Of a stretch of 64,000 nt of DNA, positions 1 to 7,790 are shown piece by piece (position 1 is the stretch's first letter; each line of letters starts with the position of its first letter). Under the pieces are notes generated by a model. It searched no databases and was not told the DNA's origin. It was given only the letters and a program-made list of their open reading frames with translations. A program made the position numbers and the translations under genes. The DNA lies in the NCBI RefSeq assembly GCF_001550095.1, contig NZ_LRUC01000004.1, positions 62,001 through 126,000 of the forward strand. The letters are read 5' to 3'. Origin of the DNA: Celeribacter ethanolicus (GTDB lineage Bacteria; Pseudomonadota; Alphaproteobacteria; Rhodobacterales; Rhodobacteraceae).

Positions 1-670
1 GGCGTTGAGCGAGGGCGATCTGGTGTTCATATCTCCCGGCCTGCCCCACGCGCTTCAGGGACAGGGCGAAGAAAGCCATATCGTCAACCTCATCCTGCGG
101 CGCAAACGGGTTCGGGAGCTGGTCGAACGCTTCCCCGAAGTGAGCCAATATTTCCCCGGCGCCGGCGCCATCCCCGTACAGGTGCGCCGCGACATTCGCC
201 AGATGGCCCAGCTTTCGACCGCCGCCAAGGCGCTGGAGGCCTCGCCCCGAACCGCGCTTTTCCTCGAAGCCTTCCTGCTGCCGCTGATCGCCGGACTGGC
301 GCTCGAAGCCAGAGAGACGACCGAAGCCATGCCGCTCTGGCTGTCCGACGCGCTTGTGCGGGTCGAGGAGCCTGCGGTATTCCGCGACGGCGCCGCCGGG
401 CTCGTCGCGCAATGCGGCAAGGCCCATGCCCATGTCGCCCGCACGATGCAGAATTGCCTCGGCCAGACGCCCTCCGATTATGTCAACCGGTTGCGCATGG
501 ACTATGCCGCGCGTCGTCTCAAGGGCACCCCCGACAGCCTGGCGGAAATCGCCACCGACATCGGCCTGCAGAACATGAGCCATTTCCATCGGCTGTTCCG
601 GGCGCGGTTCGGCATGACGCCGCGGCAATATCGAGTGAAATATCAAAAAGGCGTGGTGCAACCGGTTTGA
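1..670 (+). CDS. AraC-family transcriptional regulator, C-terminal part (cut by window edge)
   Basis: The reading frame is open to the left edge, so the true start lies outside. The visible 220 or so residues begin in a cupin-like sensor segment (SEGDLVFISPGLPHALQG, the metal/ligand-pocket type found in ChbR-like regulators). They end with a two-helix-turn-helix AraC DNA-binding domain (about residues 120-210), with the second recognition helix at LAEIATDIGLQNMSHFHRLF and the conserved RFGMTPRQYR end. Such proteins activate or repress sugar-use genes on binding a ligand. Its target is not visible; the next gene downstream, deoC, is 71 bases away on the same strand, and an inverted repeat overlaps the stop codon. 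Family assignment is firm, ligand unknown. Confidence 0.85.
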   Translation, partial: ALSEGDLVFISPGLPHALQGQGEESHIVNLILRRKRVRELVERFPEVSQYFPGAGAIPVQVRRDIRQMAQLSTAAKALEASPRTALFLEAFLLPLIAGLALEARETTEAMPLWLSDALVRVEEPAVFRDGAAGLVAQCGKAHAHVARTMQNCLGQTPSDYVNRLRMDYAARRLKGTPDSLAEIATDIGLQNMSHFHRLFRARFGMTPRQYRVKYQKGVVQPV

Positions 671-682
671 CCGATTGGTCAA
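667..682. promoter_or_regulatory. Inverted repeat upstream of deoC, candidate operator
   Basis: TTGACC and GGTCAA are a perfect 6-base inverted repeat with a 4-base spacer (GATT). It overlaps the stop codon of the AraC-type gene and lies 60 bases before the deoC start. Placement suits a repressor or activator site for deoC, but no regulator is identified and a repeat this short can arise by chance. Confidence 0.3.
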
Positions 683-741
683 TGATTGCCAAGGCGCGTC
701 GTCCGTGCGAGCTTGCGCCCAAGTGAAAACGGAGCTTTTCG

Positions 742-1755
742 ATGAGCACGACCGACCTATCCGTCCCCACCGCCGGTGCGGACACCGAAACCGCTCATCT
801 GCCGCAGGTCCACGAACCGCGCAATCCCGGCATGGAGCTGGACCTCGACATCGTCGAACGCCAGCGGGTGAACACCTCCGCTGTCGAGCGGCGCTGTGCC
901 ACCCTGCCCGGACGTCGGTCAGTGAAAAAAGACCACCAAGCCGCGTGGCTGTTGAAAGCGATCACCATGATCGACCTCACAACGCTGGCGGGCGACGACA
1001 CGGCGGGCCGCGTGCGGCGTCTTTGCGCCAAGGCCGCCCATCCGGTGCGCGCCGATCTCTTGGACGCCATGGGCATGCCTGCGATCACGACGGGCGCTGT
1101 CTGTGTCTATCACGATATGGTCGAAACGGCGGTCGAGGCGCTGGACGGCACGGGAATCCCGGTTGCAGCGGTCTCGACCGGTTTCCCGGCGGGGCTCTCG
1201 CCCTATCACTTGCGGGTCAAGGAGATTGAGGAAAGCGTCAAAGCGGGGGCGAAGGAGATCGACATCGTGATCTCGCGGCGTCACGTTTTGACCGGCAACT
1301 GGCAGGCGCTTTACAACGAGATGCGCGAGTTCCGCGCCACCTGCGGTGAGGCGCATGTGAAGGCCATTCTGGCCACCGGCGAGCTGGGGTCTTTGCGCAA
1401 TGTCGCGAAAGCCTCGCAAGTTTGCATGATGGCCGGCGCGGATTTCATCAAGACCTCGACCGGCAAGGAAAGCGTCAATGCCACCCTGCCTGTTTCGCTC
1501 GTGATGATCCGGGCCGTGCGCGACTATTACGCCCGCACCGGCTATCGCATCGGCTACAAACCGGCGGGCGGGATTTCCAAGGCGAAGGATGCCCTCGTCT
1601 ACCTGTCGCTGATCAAGGAAGAGCTGGGCGATCACTGGCTCTCGCCGCATCTGTTCCGCTTCGGCGCGTCGTCTTTGTTGGGCGACATTGAGCGGCAGTT
1701 GGAACACCATGTGACCGGGCAGTACTCGGCCTCTTGGCGACATTCTATCGGGTGA
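742..1755 (+). CDS. deoC: Deoxyribose-phosphate aldolase, long (DERA) form
   Basis: Cleaves 2-deoxy-D-ribose 5-phosphate to glyceraldehyde 3-phosphate and acetaldehyde in the cytoplasm (deoxynucleoside salvage). The 337-residue protein is a class I aldolase: Lys237 in FIKTSTGKE is the expected Schiff-base lysine, Lys273 in GYKPAGGI the second active-site lysine, and Asp174 in KEIDIVI the proton relay. It is about 80 residues longer than E. coli DeoC, matching the long form related to animal DERA (N-terminal RNPGMELDL and ERRCATLPGRRSVKKD segments conserved in that form), so the early ATG at 742 with GGAG before it is preferred over the internal ATG at 967. It is followed 46 bases later by an ALDH16-type dehydrogenase, which would consume the acetaldehyde. 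Confidence 0.95.
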   Translation: MSTTDLSVPTAGADTETAHLPQVHEPRNPGMELDLDIVERQRVNTSAVERRCATLPGRRSVKKDHQAAWLLKAITMIDLTTLAGDDTAGRVRRLCAKAAHPVRADLLDAMGMPAITTGAVCVYHDMVETAVEALDGTGIPVAAVSTGFPAGLSPYHLRVKEIEESVKAGAKEIDIVISRRHVLTGNWQALYNEMREFRATCGEAHVKAILATGELGSLRNVAKASQVCMMAGADFIKTSTGKESVNATLPVSLVMIRAVRDYYARTGYRIGYKPAGGISKAKDALVYLSLIKEELGDHWLSPHLFRFGASSLLGDIERQLEHHVTGQYSASWRHSIG

Positions 1756-1764
1756 GGTCGGACA

Positions 1765-1790
1765 TGAGTATTTTTGCCAAGAAGAAGCAG
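1765..1790 (+). repeat. Dispersed GAGTATTT repeat, copy 1
   Basis: GAGTATTTTTGCCAAGAAGA lies between the deoC stop and the dehydrogenase start. It shares 17 identical leading bases with the copy at 10010 and the GAGTATTT core with copies at 13895, 30160, 34926, 34985 and 43598. Confidence 0.7.
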
Positions 1791-1801
1791 GGGCGCGGGC
1801 A

Positions 1802-4132
1802 ATGAGCGTGAAAGAGATTTTCGACACGATGGACTATGGCACGGCGCCCGAAAGTGCGGCGGAGGCTCTGGCCTGGCTGGTGGATGGTGGTGATCGGTTC
1901 GGGTTGTTCATTGGTGGCAAGATGACGGATCCGGGCGCGGTGTTCGAGGCGAAGAACCCGGCCACAGGCGAGGTTCTGGCGCATCTCACACAGGCGACCG
2001 AGGCCGATGTGGAGGCGGCTGTCACCGCCGCGCGCAAGGCGCAGAGCAAATGGGCGAAGGACAGCAAAGCGCGCGCCAAGGTGCTTTATGCGTTGGCGCG
2101 TCTGGTGCAGAAACACGCGCGTTTGTTCGCCGTGTTGGAGACCTTGGATAACGGCAAACCGATCCGCGAAAGCCGCGACATCGACGTGGCTCTGGTGGCG
2201 CGGCATTTCTATTACCACGCGGGCATGGCCCAGCTCATGGACGAGGAACTGCCGGGGCGTGAGGCGCTTGGCGTCTGCGGCCAGATCATCCCGTGGAATT
2301 TCCCGCTTTTGATGCTGGCGTGGAAGGTCGCGCCCGCGATTGCAATGGGCAACACGGTGGTGTTGAAACCGGCGGAATATACCTCGCTGACCGCGCTTTT
2401 GTTTGCGCAGATTTGCCAAGAGGCCGGTGTGCCGAAGGGCGTCGTCAACATCGTGACCGGCGACGGCGCAGTGGGCGAGATGATCGTGACGCATCCGGGC
2501 GTGGACAAAATTGCCTTCACCGGATCGACCGCCGTGGGGCGGCGCATTCGCGAGGCGACGGCCGGGTCTGGCAAATCGCTGACGCTCGAATTGGGTGGCA
2601 AATCGCCCTACATCGTTTTTGAGGATGCCGACATCGACAGCGCTATCGAAGGGCTGGTCGATGCGATTTTCTTCAATCAGGGGCAGGTCTGCTGCGCCGG
2701 ATCGCGTTTGCTCGTTCAGGAAGGCATTGCCGAGGATTTCCATGCCCGCCTTGTGGCGCGCATGGCCAATCTGCGCATCGGCAATCCTTTGGACAAGAGC
2801 ATTGATGTGGGGGCCATCGTCGATCCCGTACAGCTCGCGCGGATCGAAAGCCTCGTGGCCAAGGGCGGCGCGGAAGGCACCGTGCATCAACCCGTGAAGG
2901 CGCCGGAAGGCTGTTTCTACCCGCCGACTTTGGTGTCGGGGCTGGAGCCCTCGTCGCTCTTGATGCAGGAAGAAATCTTTGGGCCGGTGCTCGTCTCCAC
3001 CACCTTCCGCACGCCCGCCGAGGCGGTGCAGGTGGCGAACAACACGCGCTATGGCTTGGCGGCCTCGGTCTGGACCGAAAACGTCAATCTGGCGTTGGAT
3101 ATTGCGCCGAAACTGGTCGCGGGTGTCGTCTGGGTCAACGGGTCGAACATGTTCGATGCCGCGGCCGGATTTGGCGGTGTGCGCGAGAGCGGTTTTGGCC
3201 GCGAAGGTGGTTGGGAAGGGCTGATGGCCTACACCAAACCTGCGGGCAAAGCCACGCTGGTGAAGCCCGCAAAGGCGCATATGAAGCCGGATGACGTCGA
3301 GGTTCTCGGCCTTGATCGCACCGCAAAGCTCTACATCGGCGGCAAACAGGCGCGGCCGGATGGCGGCTATTCTCAGGCGATCTACTCGCCCAAAGGCAAA
3401 CTGTTGGGCCATAGCTCGATTGCCAGCCGCAAGGACATTCGCAACGCCGTCGAGGCCGCACAAGGCGCCAAAGGCTGGGCCAAAGCGACCGCCCACAACC
3501 GCGCGCAGGTGCTGTATTTCATCGGCGAAAATCTCTCGGCCCGCGCCGATGAATTCGCCACGCGCATCCGCGATCTGACGGGTACGACCGAAGCGAAAGC
3601 ACAGGCCGAAGTGGCGGAGGCGATCGACACGCTCTTCACCTATGCCGCGTGGTGCGACAAGTTGGACGGGGCCGCGAAACCTGTGCCGATGCGCGGCGTA
3701 GCTTTGGCGATGAACGAACCCGTCGGCGTGATCGGCGCGTTCTGTGACGACCGGCCTCTTGCCGGACTGATCGAGGTGATCGCGCCTGCGATTGCCATGG
3801 GCAACCGGGTGATTGCCGTGGCCTCCGAGGCCTATCCTTTGGCCGCGACGGATTTCTATCAGGTGCTCGACACCTCCGACGTGCCCGCAGGTGTAGTCAA
3901 CATCCTGACCGGGTCGCACGCGGAGCTGGCGAAAACCATGGCCGGGCATATGGATGTCGAGGCGGTGTGGAGTTTTTCCTCCGCCGAAATTTCCGCTGTG
4001 ATCGAGAAAGAGAGCGCCGGGAACCTGAAACGCACCTGGGTCAACAACGGGCTGAGCCGGGCATATCCGGCGCGGGACTGGTTGGCGCAGGCGACCGAGG
4101 TCAAGACGATCTGGGTGCCTTACGGGGAATAA
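1802..4132 (+). CDS. Two-domain aldehyde dehydrogenase, ALDH16 type
   Basis: NAD(P)-dependent oxidation of an aldehyde; next to deoC the likely substrate is acetaldehyde (inference). The 776-residue protein carries a complete ALDH domain (about 30-485) with catalytic Cys297 in FNQGQVCCAGSR, general base Glu263 in LTLELGGKSP and the PWNFPLLM/NTVVLKPAE cofactor segment. A second ALDH-like domain (about 505-776) starts again with YIGGKQARPDGGY and has an NAD-fold-like part, but ends before a catalytic Cys motif and has no LELGGKSP equivalent. Length and architecture match ALDH16 enzymes, in which the second domain is non-catalytic and serves oligomer architecture. A hairpin terminator follows directly. 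Confidence 0.92.
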   Translation: MSVKEIFDTMDYGTAPESAAEALAWLVDGGDRFGLFIGGKMTDPGAVFEAKNPATGEVLAHLTQATEADVEAAVTAARKAQSKWAKDSKARAKVLYALARLVQKHARLFAVLETLDNGKPIRESRDIDVALVARHFYYHAGMAQLMDEELPGREALGVCGQIIPWNFPLLMLAWKVAPAIAMGNTVVLKPAEYTSLTALLFAQICQEAGVPKGVVNIVTGDGAVGEMIVTHPGVDKIAFTGSTAVGRRIREATAGSGKSLTLELGGKSPYIVFEDADIDSAIEGLVDAIFFNQGQVCCAGSRLLVQEGIAEDFHARLVARMANLRIGNPLDKSIDVGAIVDPVQLARIESLVAKGGAEGTVHQPVKAPEGCFYPPTLVSGLEPSSLLMQEEIFGPVLVSTTFRTPAEAVQVANNTRYGLAASVWTENVNLALDIAPKLVAGVVWVNGSNMFDAAAGFGGVRESGFGREGGWEGLMAYTKPAGKATLVKPAKAHMKPDDVEVLGLDRTAKLYIGGKQARPDGGYSQAIYSPKGKLLGHSSIASRKDIRNAVEAAQGAKGWAKATAHNRAQVLYFIGENLSARADEFATRIRDLTGTTEAKAQAEVAEAIDTLFTYAAWCDKLDGAAKPVPMRGVALAMNEPVGVIGAFCDDRPLAGLIEVIAPAIAMGNRVIAVASEAYPLAATDFYQVLDTSDVPAGVVNILTGSHAELAKTMAGHMDVEAVWSFSSAEISAVIEKESAGNLKRTWVNNGLSRAYPARDWLAQATEVKTIWVPYGE

Positions 4133-4134
4133 GG

Positions 4135-4158
4135 AAAGAGGCCGCAAGGCCCCTTTTT
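4135..4158 (+). terminator. Intrinsic terminator after the deoC-ALDH pair
   Basis: AAAGAGGCC and GGCCCCTTT pair with one mismatch around a GCAA loop and run into a T tract. It sits between convergent genes and could act both ways. Confidence 0.65.
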
Positions 4159-4684
4159 ACATCCACCCAATCCAGCGCGGCGTTTTCTCGGAATAGCGCC
4201 GCCAATCGGCATTCTGGCCCAGCACCACCTCTTCGGAGCGCACCTGCATCACCGCAGAGGCGGTCATGATCGCGGCGGCCACCGCCATGGGAAGACCCAC
4301 GAGCGGTGTCAAAAACCAACTGAACGCGATTTGCCCGACAAAGACCGGATTGCGCGACAGGCGAAACGGGCAGCCGGTGACGATCTCGCCGATCGCGCCC
4401 TCCTTGGTGCCGATACGCCAGGAGCGGCCCATACAGGCCTGCGCATAGAGCGCGAAAGCGGCAGAGACAGCCGCAGGCACGATCCAGATCGGCGCGCCGC
4501 CTGCCCGTGTCACCACAGGCCAAAGCACAAGGATCGCAAACGCGATGCGAAAGCCCCAAGCCGCCCCGGCTTGGCCGGCGTCAAACAGCCAAAGCTTTTG
4601 CCCGCTGCGTCGCGCCAGCGCCGCCGTCAGCGCCAGAAACCCGGCTACATAGCCCGCGCTCACCAGCCAGGCGACAAAACTCAC
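4157..4684 (-). CDS. Isoprenylcysteine carboxyl methyltransferase-like membrane protein
   Basis: The 175-residue integral membrane protein has about five hydrophobic helices and the C-terminal signature of the ICMT/phospholipid-methyltransferase group: GPFRLSRNPVF-like text (TGCPFRLSRNPVFVG) followed by EEVVLGQNADWRRYSEKTPRWIG. Bacterial members methylate unknown small molecules or lipids with S-adenosylmethionine; the substrate here cannot be told. The GTG start at 4684 overlaps the stop of the DUF1523 gene (GTGA), indicating translational coupling. The open frame extends further upstream, but that part overlaps the DUF1523 gene and looks non-coding. Confidence 0.78.
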   Translation of the reverse strand: MSFVAWLVSAGYVAGFLALTAALARRSGQKLWLFDAGQAGAAWGFRIAFAILVLWPVVTRAGGAPIWIVPAAVSAAFALYAQACMGRSWRIGTKEGAIGEIVTGCPFRLSRNPVFVGQIAFSWFLTPLVGLPMAVAAAIMTASAVMQVRSEEVVLGQNADWRRYSEKTPRWIGWM

Positions 4685-5313
4685 CTGCGGAACCAGCGTT
4701 TGACCTTGTCCACCGCGCTGTCCTTTTTCTCGTCGGCCAACTCGAGAACGTCCTCCACATCCTCGACCAGCGGCTCGATGGTGCGTTCGCGGAACTGCTG
4801 CCACATGCGGTAGATCGTGATCAGGAAAACAGCAATGAGCGTCAGGATGATGATATTCGTCCAGGGAATGATCGTCGTATCCGGCCCGGACACCGGTTTG
4901 ATCCCGACGGCATTCGGGAAGATCGACAACACCTGCGAGCGCCAGCCGTAATGGGTCACCGAAACCCACGCGGGCGCGTTCTTGGTCGAGATGGCATCGC
5001 TCGCCTCGGTCGCAAGATTGGCCGTGTCGAATTTGAAATAGGGCGGCCAGCCCCAGCCGGTGTCCTCGTTGCGATAAACGATGGTCTTGCCGGAGGGGCG
5101 CACCGCCTGGATGAATTGCACGTCGCGGCTCTGCATCGTCGCCGTGCCATTGTCCGGTCCCTGCCAGAAGATCGAGGTCCAGCCGGAAATATCCTGCCGT
5201 TCCTGATAGGTGTTCACAATCCGCACGATGTCATGCTGCGGCAGGGTGTAATGGAAGAACCCTCCGACAAAGAGCACGATCAGGGCGATCAGGGTCCATT
5301 TCACATAGCGCAT
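4681..5313 (-). CDS. DUF1523 family membrane protein
   Basis: A 210-residue protein with an N-terminal membrane anchor (about 5-24), a long extracytoplasmic segment, a second membrane helix (about 155-177) and a charged cytoplasmic tail ending KVKRWFRR. The pattern YQERQDISGWTSIFWQGPD ... YRNEDTGWGWPPYFKFD matches DUF1523, a family of unknown function common in Rhodobacterales. It lies 9 bases after an 88-residue membrane protein and overlaps the methyltransferase-like gene downstream, so the three genes probably form one envelope operon. Confidence 0.8.
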   Translation of the reverse strand: MRYVKWTLIALIVLFVGGFFHYTLPQHDIVRIVNTYQERQDISGWTSIFWQGPDNGTATMQSRDVQFIQAVRPSGKTIVYRNEDTGWGWPPYFKFDTANLATEASDAISTKNAPAWVSVTHYGWRSQVLSIFPNAVGIKPVSGPDTTIIPWTNIIILTLIAVFLITIYRMWQQFRERTIEPLVEDVEDVLELADEKKDSAVDKVKRWFRR

Positions 5314-5322
5314 CGCGGGGCC

Positions 5323-5589
5323 TCACATAGAATTCGTCACGTAGAAGATCGCGGCAAAGACGACCAGGGGCAGGATATAGACCAGCAGCAAGAGCTTTGG
5401 CCGGAAGGAGCGTTCATACTCCCGCATCCCCTCCTCCACATAATCCTCGCGCGCGCCAATGGAACCCTCTTTCTCCCAATCGTCTTCGAGACGCTCGCGG
5501 GTGAGCGAGCGCAGGTAGATGCCCAAAAGCATGTAGAGCGCCGTCAGGAGGACGAGGCCAATCACGAGAAAACGCAGGAATCCCAACAT
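5323..5589 (-). CDS. Small two-helix membrane protein, unknown function
   Basis: 88 residues with membrane helices at about 4-25 and 65-85, separated by a highly charged loop (LTRERLEDDWEKEG ... YEERSFRP-like). No enzymatic motif. First gene of a three-gene minus-strand run with the DUF1523 and ICMT-like genes, so it is probably a partner in the same envelope function. I do not recognise the family. Confidence 0.7.
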   Translation of the reverse strand: MLGFLRFLVIGLVLLTALYMLLGIYLRSLTRERLEDDWEKEGSIGAREDYVEEGMREYERSFRPKLLLLVYILPLVVFAAIFYVTNSM

Positions 5590-5764
5590 GGTTTGGCCTC
5601 AGGACTGAAACACACCGCCCATTCTAGCGGCGTTGCGGCACAAGTGCGAGGTGGTTTCATGTCCCACATGCCCTCTTGTTTTGAGCTTCCGCCCCCATTC
5701 TTCCCCTTGCCCGACTCCCGAAGAGCGGTTTTGCTATCGGCACAGCATTCATCGGAGGGGTCCC

Positions 5765-6331
5765 ATGACATTCACAAGCAAACTTCTGGCGGGCACGGCG
5801 CTCGCTCTGAGCCTCGGCACTGCCGCCATGGCCGACGAGGTGAGCGACACGCTCAACAGCGCGCTCAAGGCCTATGAGGAGGGCGACGTCACCTACGCGC
5901 TCGAAGAACTCGATTACGCCAAGCAACTGATGCAGGAGATGAAGACCGGCGAACTTTCGGCCTTCCTCCCCGCAGCCCCCGAGGGCTGGACGGCCGAAAA
6001 TGATGCCGACACCACCGCGGGCTTTGCCATGATGGGTGGCGGCACGGCGGCGGCGAAACGCTATTTCAAGGAAACGGGCGAGGAGTTCACCATCACCATC
6101 GTGGTCGACAGCCCGATGATTGGCATGATGGGCGGCATGATCCAGAATGCCGGCGCCATGGGAATGAAGACCGTGCGCGTCGGGCGTGAGAAATTCCTCG
6201 ACAACGAGGGCGATCTTTCGGCCCTGATTGAGGGCCGCGTTCTGGTCCAGGCCTCGGGCGAACCGCGCGAGGTGGTTCTGCCGCTGCTGGAGAGCATCGA
6301 CTATCGCGAGCTGGGCCGGTTCGGCTACTGA
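5765..6331 (+). CDS. Secreted or periplasmic protein, unknown function
   Basis: 188 residues starting with a clear Sec signal peptide (MTFTSKLLAGTALALSLG, cleavage expected near AMA-DE). The mature part begins with a helical segment (VSDTLNSALKAYEEGDVTYA) and continues with a mixed alpha/beta domain containing a Met/Gly-rich stretch around residues 115-140 (MIGMMGGMIQNAGAMGMK). The ATG at 5765 follows GGAGGGG. Divergent from the 5323-5589 gene; the gap 5590-5764 should hold both promoters and contains the short palindrome CATGTCCCACATG at 5667. A terminator follows. Confidence 0.75.
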   Translation: MTFTSKLLAGTALALSLGTAAMADEVSDTLNSALKAYEEGDVTYALEELDYAKQLMQEMKTGELSAFLPAAPEGWTAENDADTTAGFAMMGGGTAAAKRYFKETGEEFTITIVVDSPMIGMMGGMIQNAGAMGMKTVRVGREKFLDNEGDLSALIEGRVLVQASGEPREVVLPLLESIDYRELGRFGY

Positions 6332-6343
6332 GCGCGAGACACA

Positions 6344-6369
6344 AAAAGAGGGGCACTGGCCCCTCTTTT
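6344..6369 (+). terminator. Bidirectional intrinsic terminator
   Basis: AAAAGAGGGGC pairs perfectly with GCCCCTCTTTT around a 4-base loop; both outer ends are A/T runs. It separates the convergent periplasmic-protein gene and aminotransferase gene. Confidence 0.85.
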
Positions 6370-6389
6370 CATTCTGAAACTCTGAAAGC

Positions 6390-7622
6390 TCACATCCCGG
6401 CGCGGATCACATCGCCCAGACGGGCGATGCCCTCTTCGATCTTCGCGGCGGGCGACATCGAGAAATTGAGCCGGAGCGTGTTGGTGTGCGAGCCATCGGC
6501 ATAAAACGCGCCACCGGGCACGAACGCGACCTTGGCCTCAAGCGCTCTGACCAGAAGCTCCGCCCCCCCCATGCCCTTGGGCAGGGTGACCCAGACGAAC
6601 ATGCCGCCCTCGGGACGCGTCCACTCCACCCCCTCGGGCATGTGCCGGTCGAGCGCCGCCAGCATGGCGTTCAACCGCGCACCGTACACCTCGCGCAGAG
6701 TCGCGACATGCGCGTCGAACACGCCACGCGCCACCTCGTTCACGGCGATCTGGTTGATCGTAGCGGTCTGAAGATCGGCGGCCTGCTTGGTCAGCACCAT
6801 CTGCTGAATGACCGGTTTCGCCGCCACCGCCCAGCCGACCCGAAGCCCCGGCGCCAGCGTTTTCGAGAACGAGCCGAGATAGATCGTGCGGCACTCCTCA
6901 ATATCCCCCTTCTCTTCGATCTCCAGCGCGAGCATCGGTTTGACCTCCGCCCCCGTATAGCGCAGCTCCTGATAGGCCGCGTCCTCGATCACTGCACAGC
7001 CCAGCGCCTCGGCACGTTTGAGCACCGTGCGGCGCTGATCCTCGGTCAGGGTCACGCCGGTCGGGTTGGCGAAATCGGACGACAGGTAGACGAATTTCAC
7101 CTGCCCGCCTGCGGCCTCCGCATCGGCGGTGATGTCTTCGATCGGACGGTTGGCCTGCGGATCGAACCGGTCATAGCGCGGCTCATAGGCGTTGAACGCC
7201 CCCAAGGCCCCCATATAGGTCGGCCAAGCGACCAGAGCCGTGTCGTTCGGATCGAGAAACAGCTTGCCGAGGTAGTCGAGCGCCTGTTGCGACCCGGCGG
7301 TGATCAGGATGTTGTCGCGGGTACAGCTCACGCCATGACGCCCCATATAGTCGACGATCCAGTCGCGCAGCGGCGTATAGCCTTCGGAGGTCGAATATTG
7401 CAGCGCAATGCCCGCCGCCTGTTCGCTCGTCGCCTTGAGCATCGCCTGTTCAAACGCCACACGCGGGAAATAGGCCGGGTCGGGGATACCGCCCGCAAAG
7501 GAAATGATATCCGGCTGATCCAGAAGCTTGAGAAGCTCGCGGATCTCGGAAGCCTTCATTTTCTGGGTGCGTTTGGCAAAAAGCGTGTTCAGGCGCGCGG
7601 GCGAATTCTGCGACAGACTCAT
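6390..7622 (-). CDS. PLP-dependent class I/II aminotransferase (2-aminoadipate/LysN-like)
   Basis: Fold-type I aminotransferase of about 410 residues. GSFSKTLAPGLRVGW carries the pyridoxal-phosphate lysine, AVIEDAAYQELRY the cofactor-binding Asp and Tyr, DFANPTGVTLT the substrate Asn, and the C-terminal LRLNFS the carboxylate-binding Arg. The N-terminal SFAGGIPDPAYFP and the PTYMGALGAF segment fit the LysN/multi-substrate 2-oxoacid aminotransferase group; the amino donor and acceptor cannot be read from sequence. ATG at 7622 is chosen because GGAGAAG lies directly before it; an in-frame ATG four codons upstream is possible. Confidence 0.88.
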   Translation of the reverse strand: MSLSQNSPARLNTLFAKRTQKMKASEIRELLKLLDQPDIISFAGGIPDPAYFPRVAFEQAMLKATSEQAAGIALQYSTSEGYTPLRDWIVDYMGRHGVSCTRDNILITAGSQQALDYLGKLFLDPNDTALVAWPTYMGALGAFNAYEPRYDRFDPQANRPIEDITADAEAAGGQVKFVYLSSDFANPTGVTLTEDQRRTVLKRAEALGCAVIEDAAYQELRYTGAEVKPMLALEIEEKGDIEECRTIYLGSFSKTLAPGLRVGWAVAAKPVIQQMVLTKQAADLQTATINQIAVNEVARGVFDAHVATLREVYGARLNAMLAALDRHMPEGVEWTRPEGGMFVWVTLPKGMGGAELLVRALEAKVAFVPGGAFYADGSHTNTLRLNFSMSPAAKIEEGIARLGDVIRAGM

Positions 7623-7790
7623 TTTCTTCTCCATTCAGGGCTCCCGTCTCGCGCTTTTCGACGTTTAAGTCAACAAAGCTGACGTGACACTCCAAGCACA
7701 GCCCCCTTTACAAAAATGATACAAAACCGTCACCCTGGCGACATTTCCTTTCGTCAAACCCCGCGCGTGTGCAATGACGAGGGACACAAC

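Noticed and set aside
7722-7760. Possible PHO-box (CCGTCAC/GCGACAT/TTCGTCA) before the phytase-like gene
   Set aside because: Only 4-5 of 7 positions match per half-site and the 11-base register slips; too weak to call.
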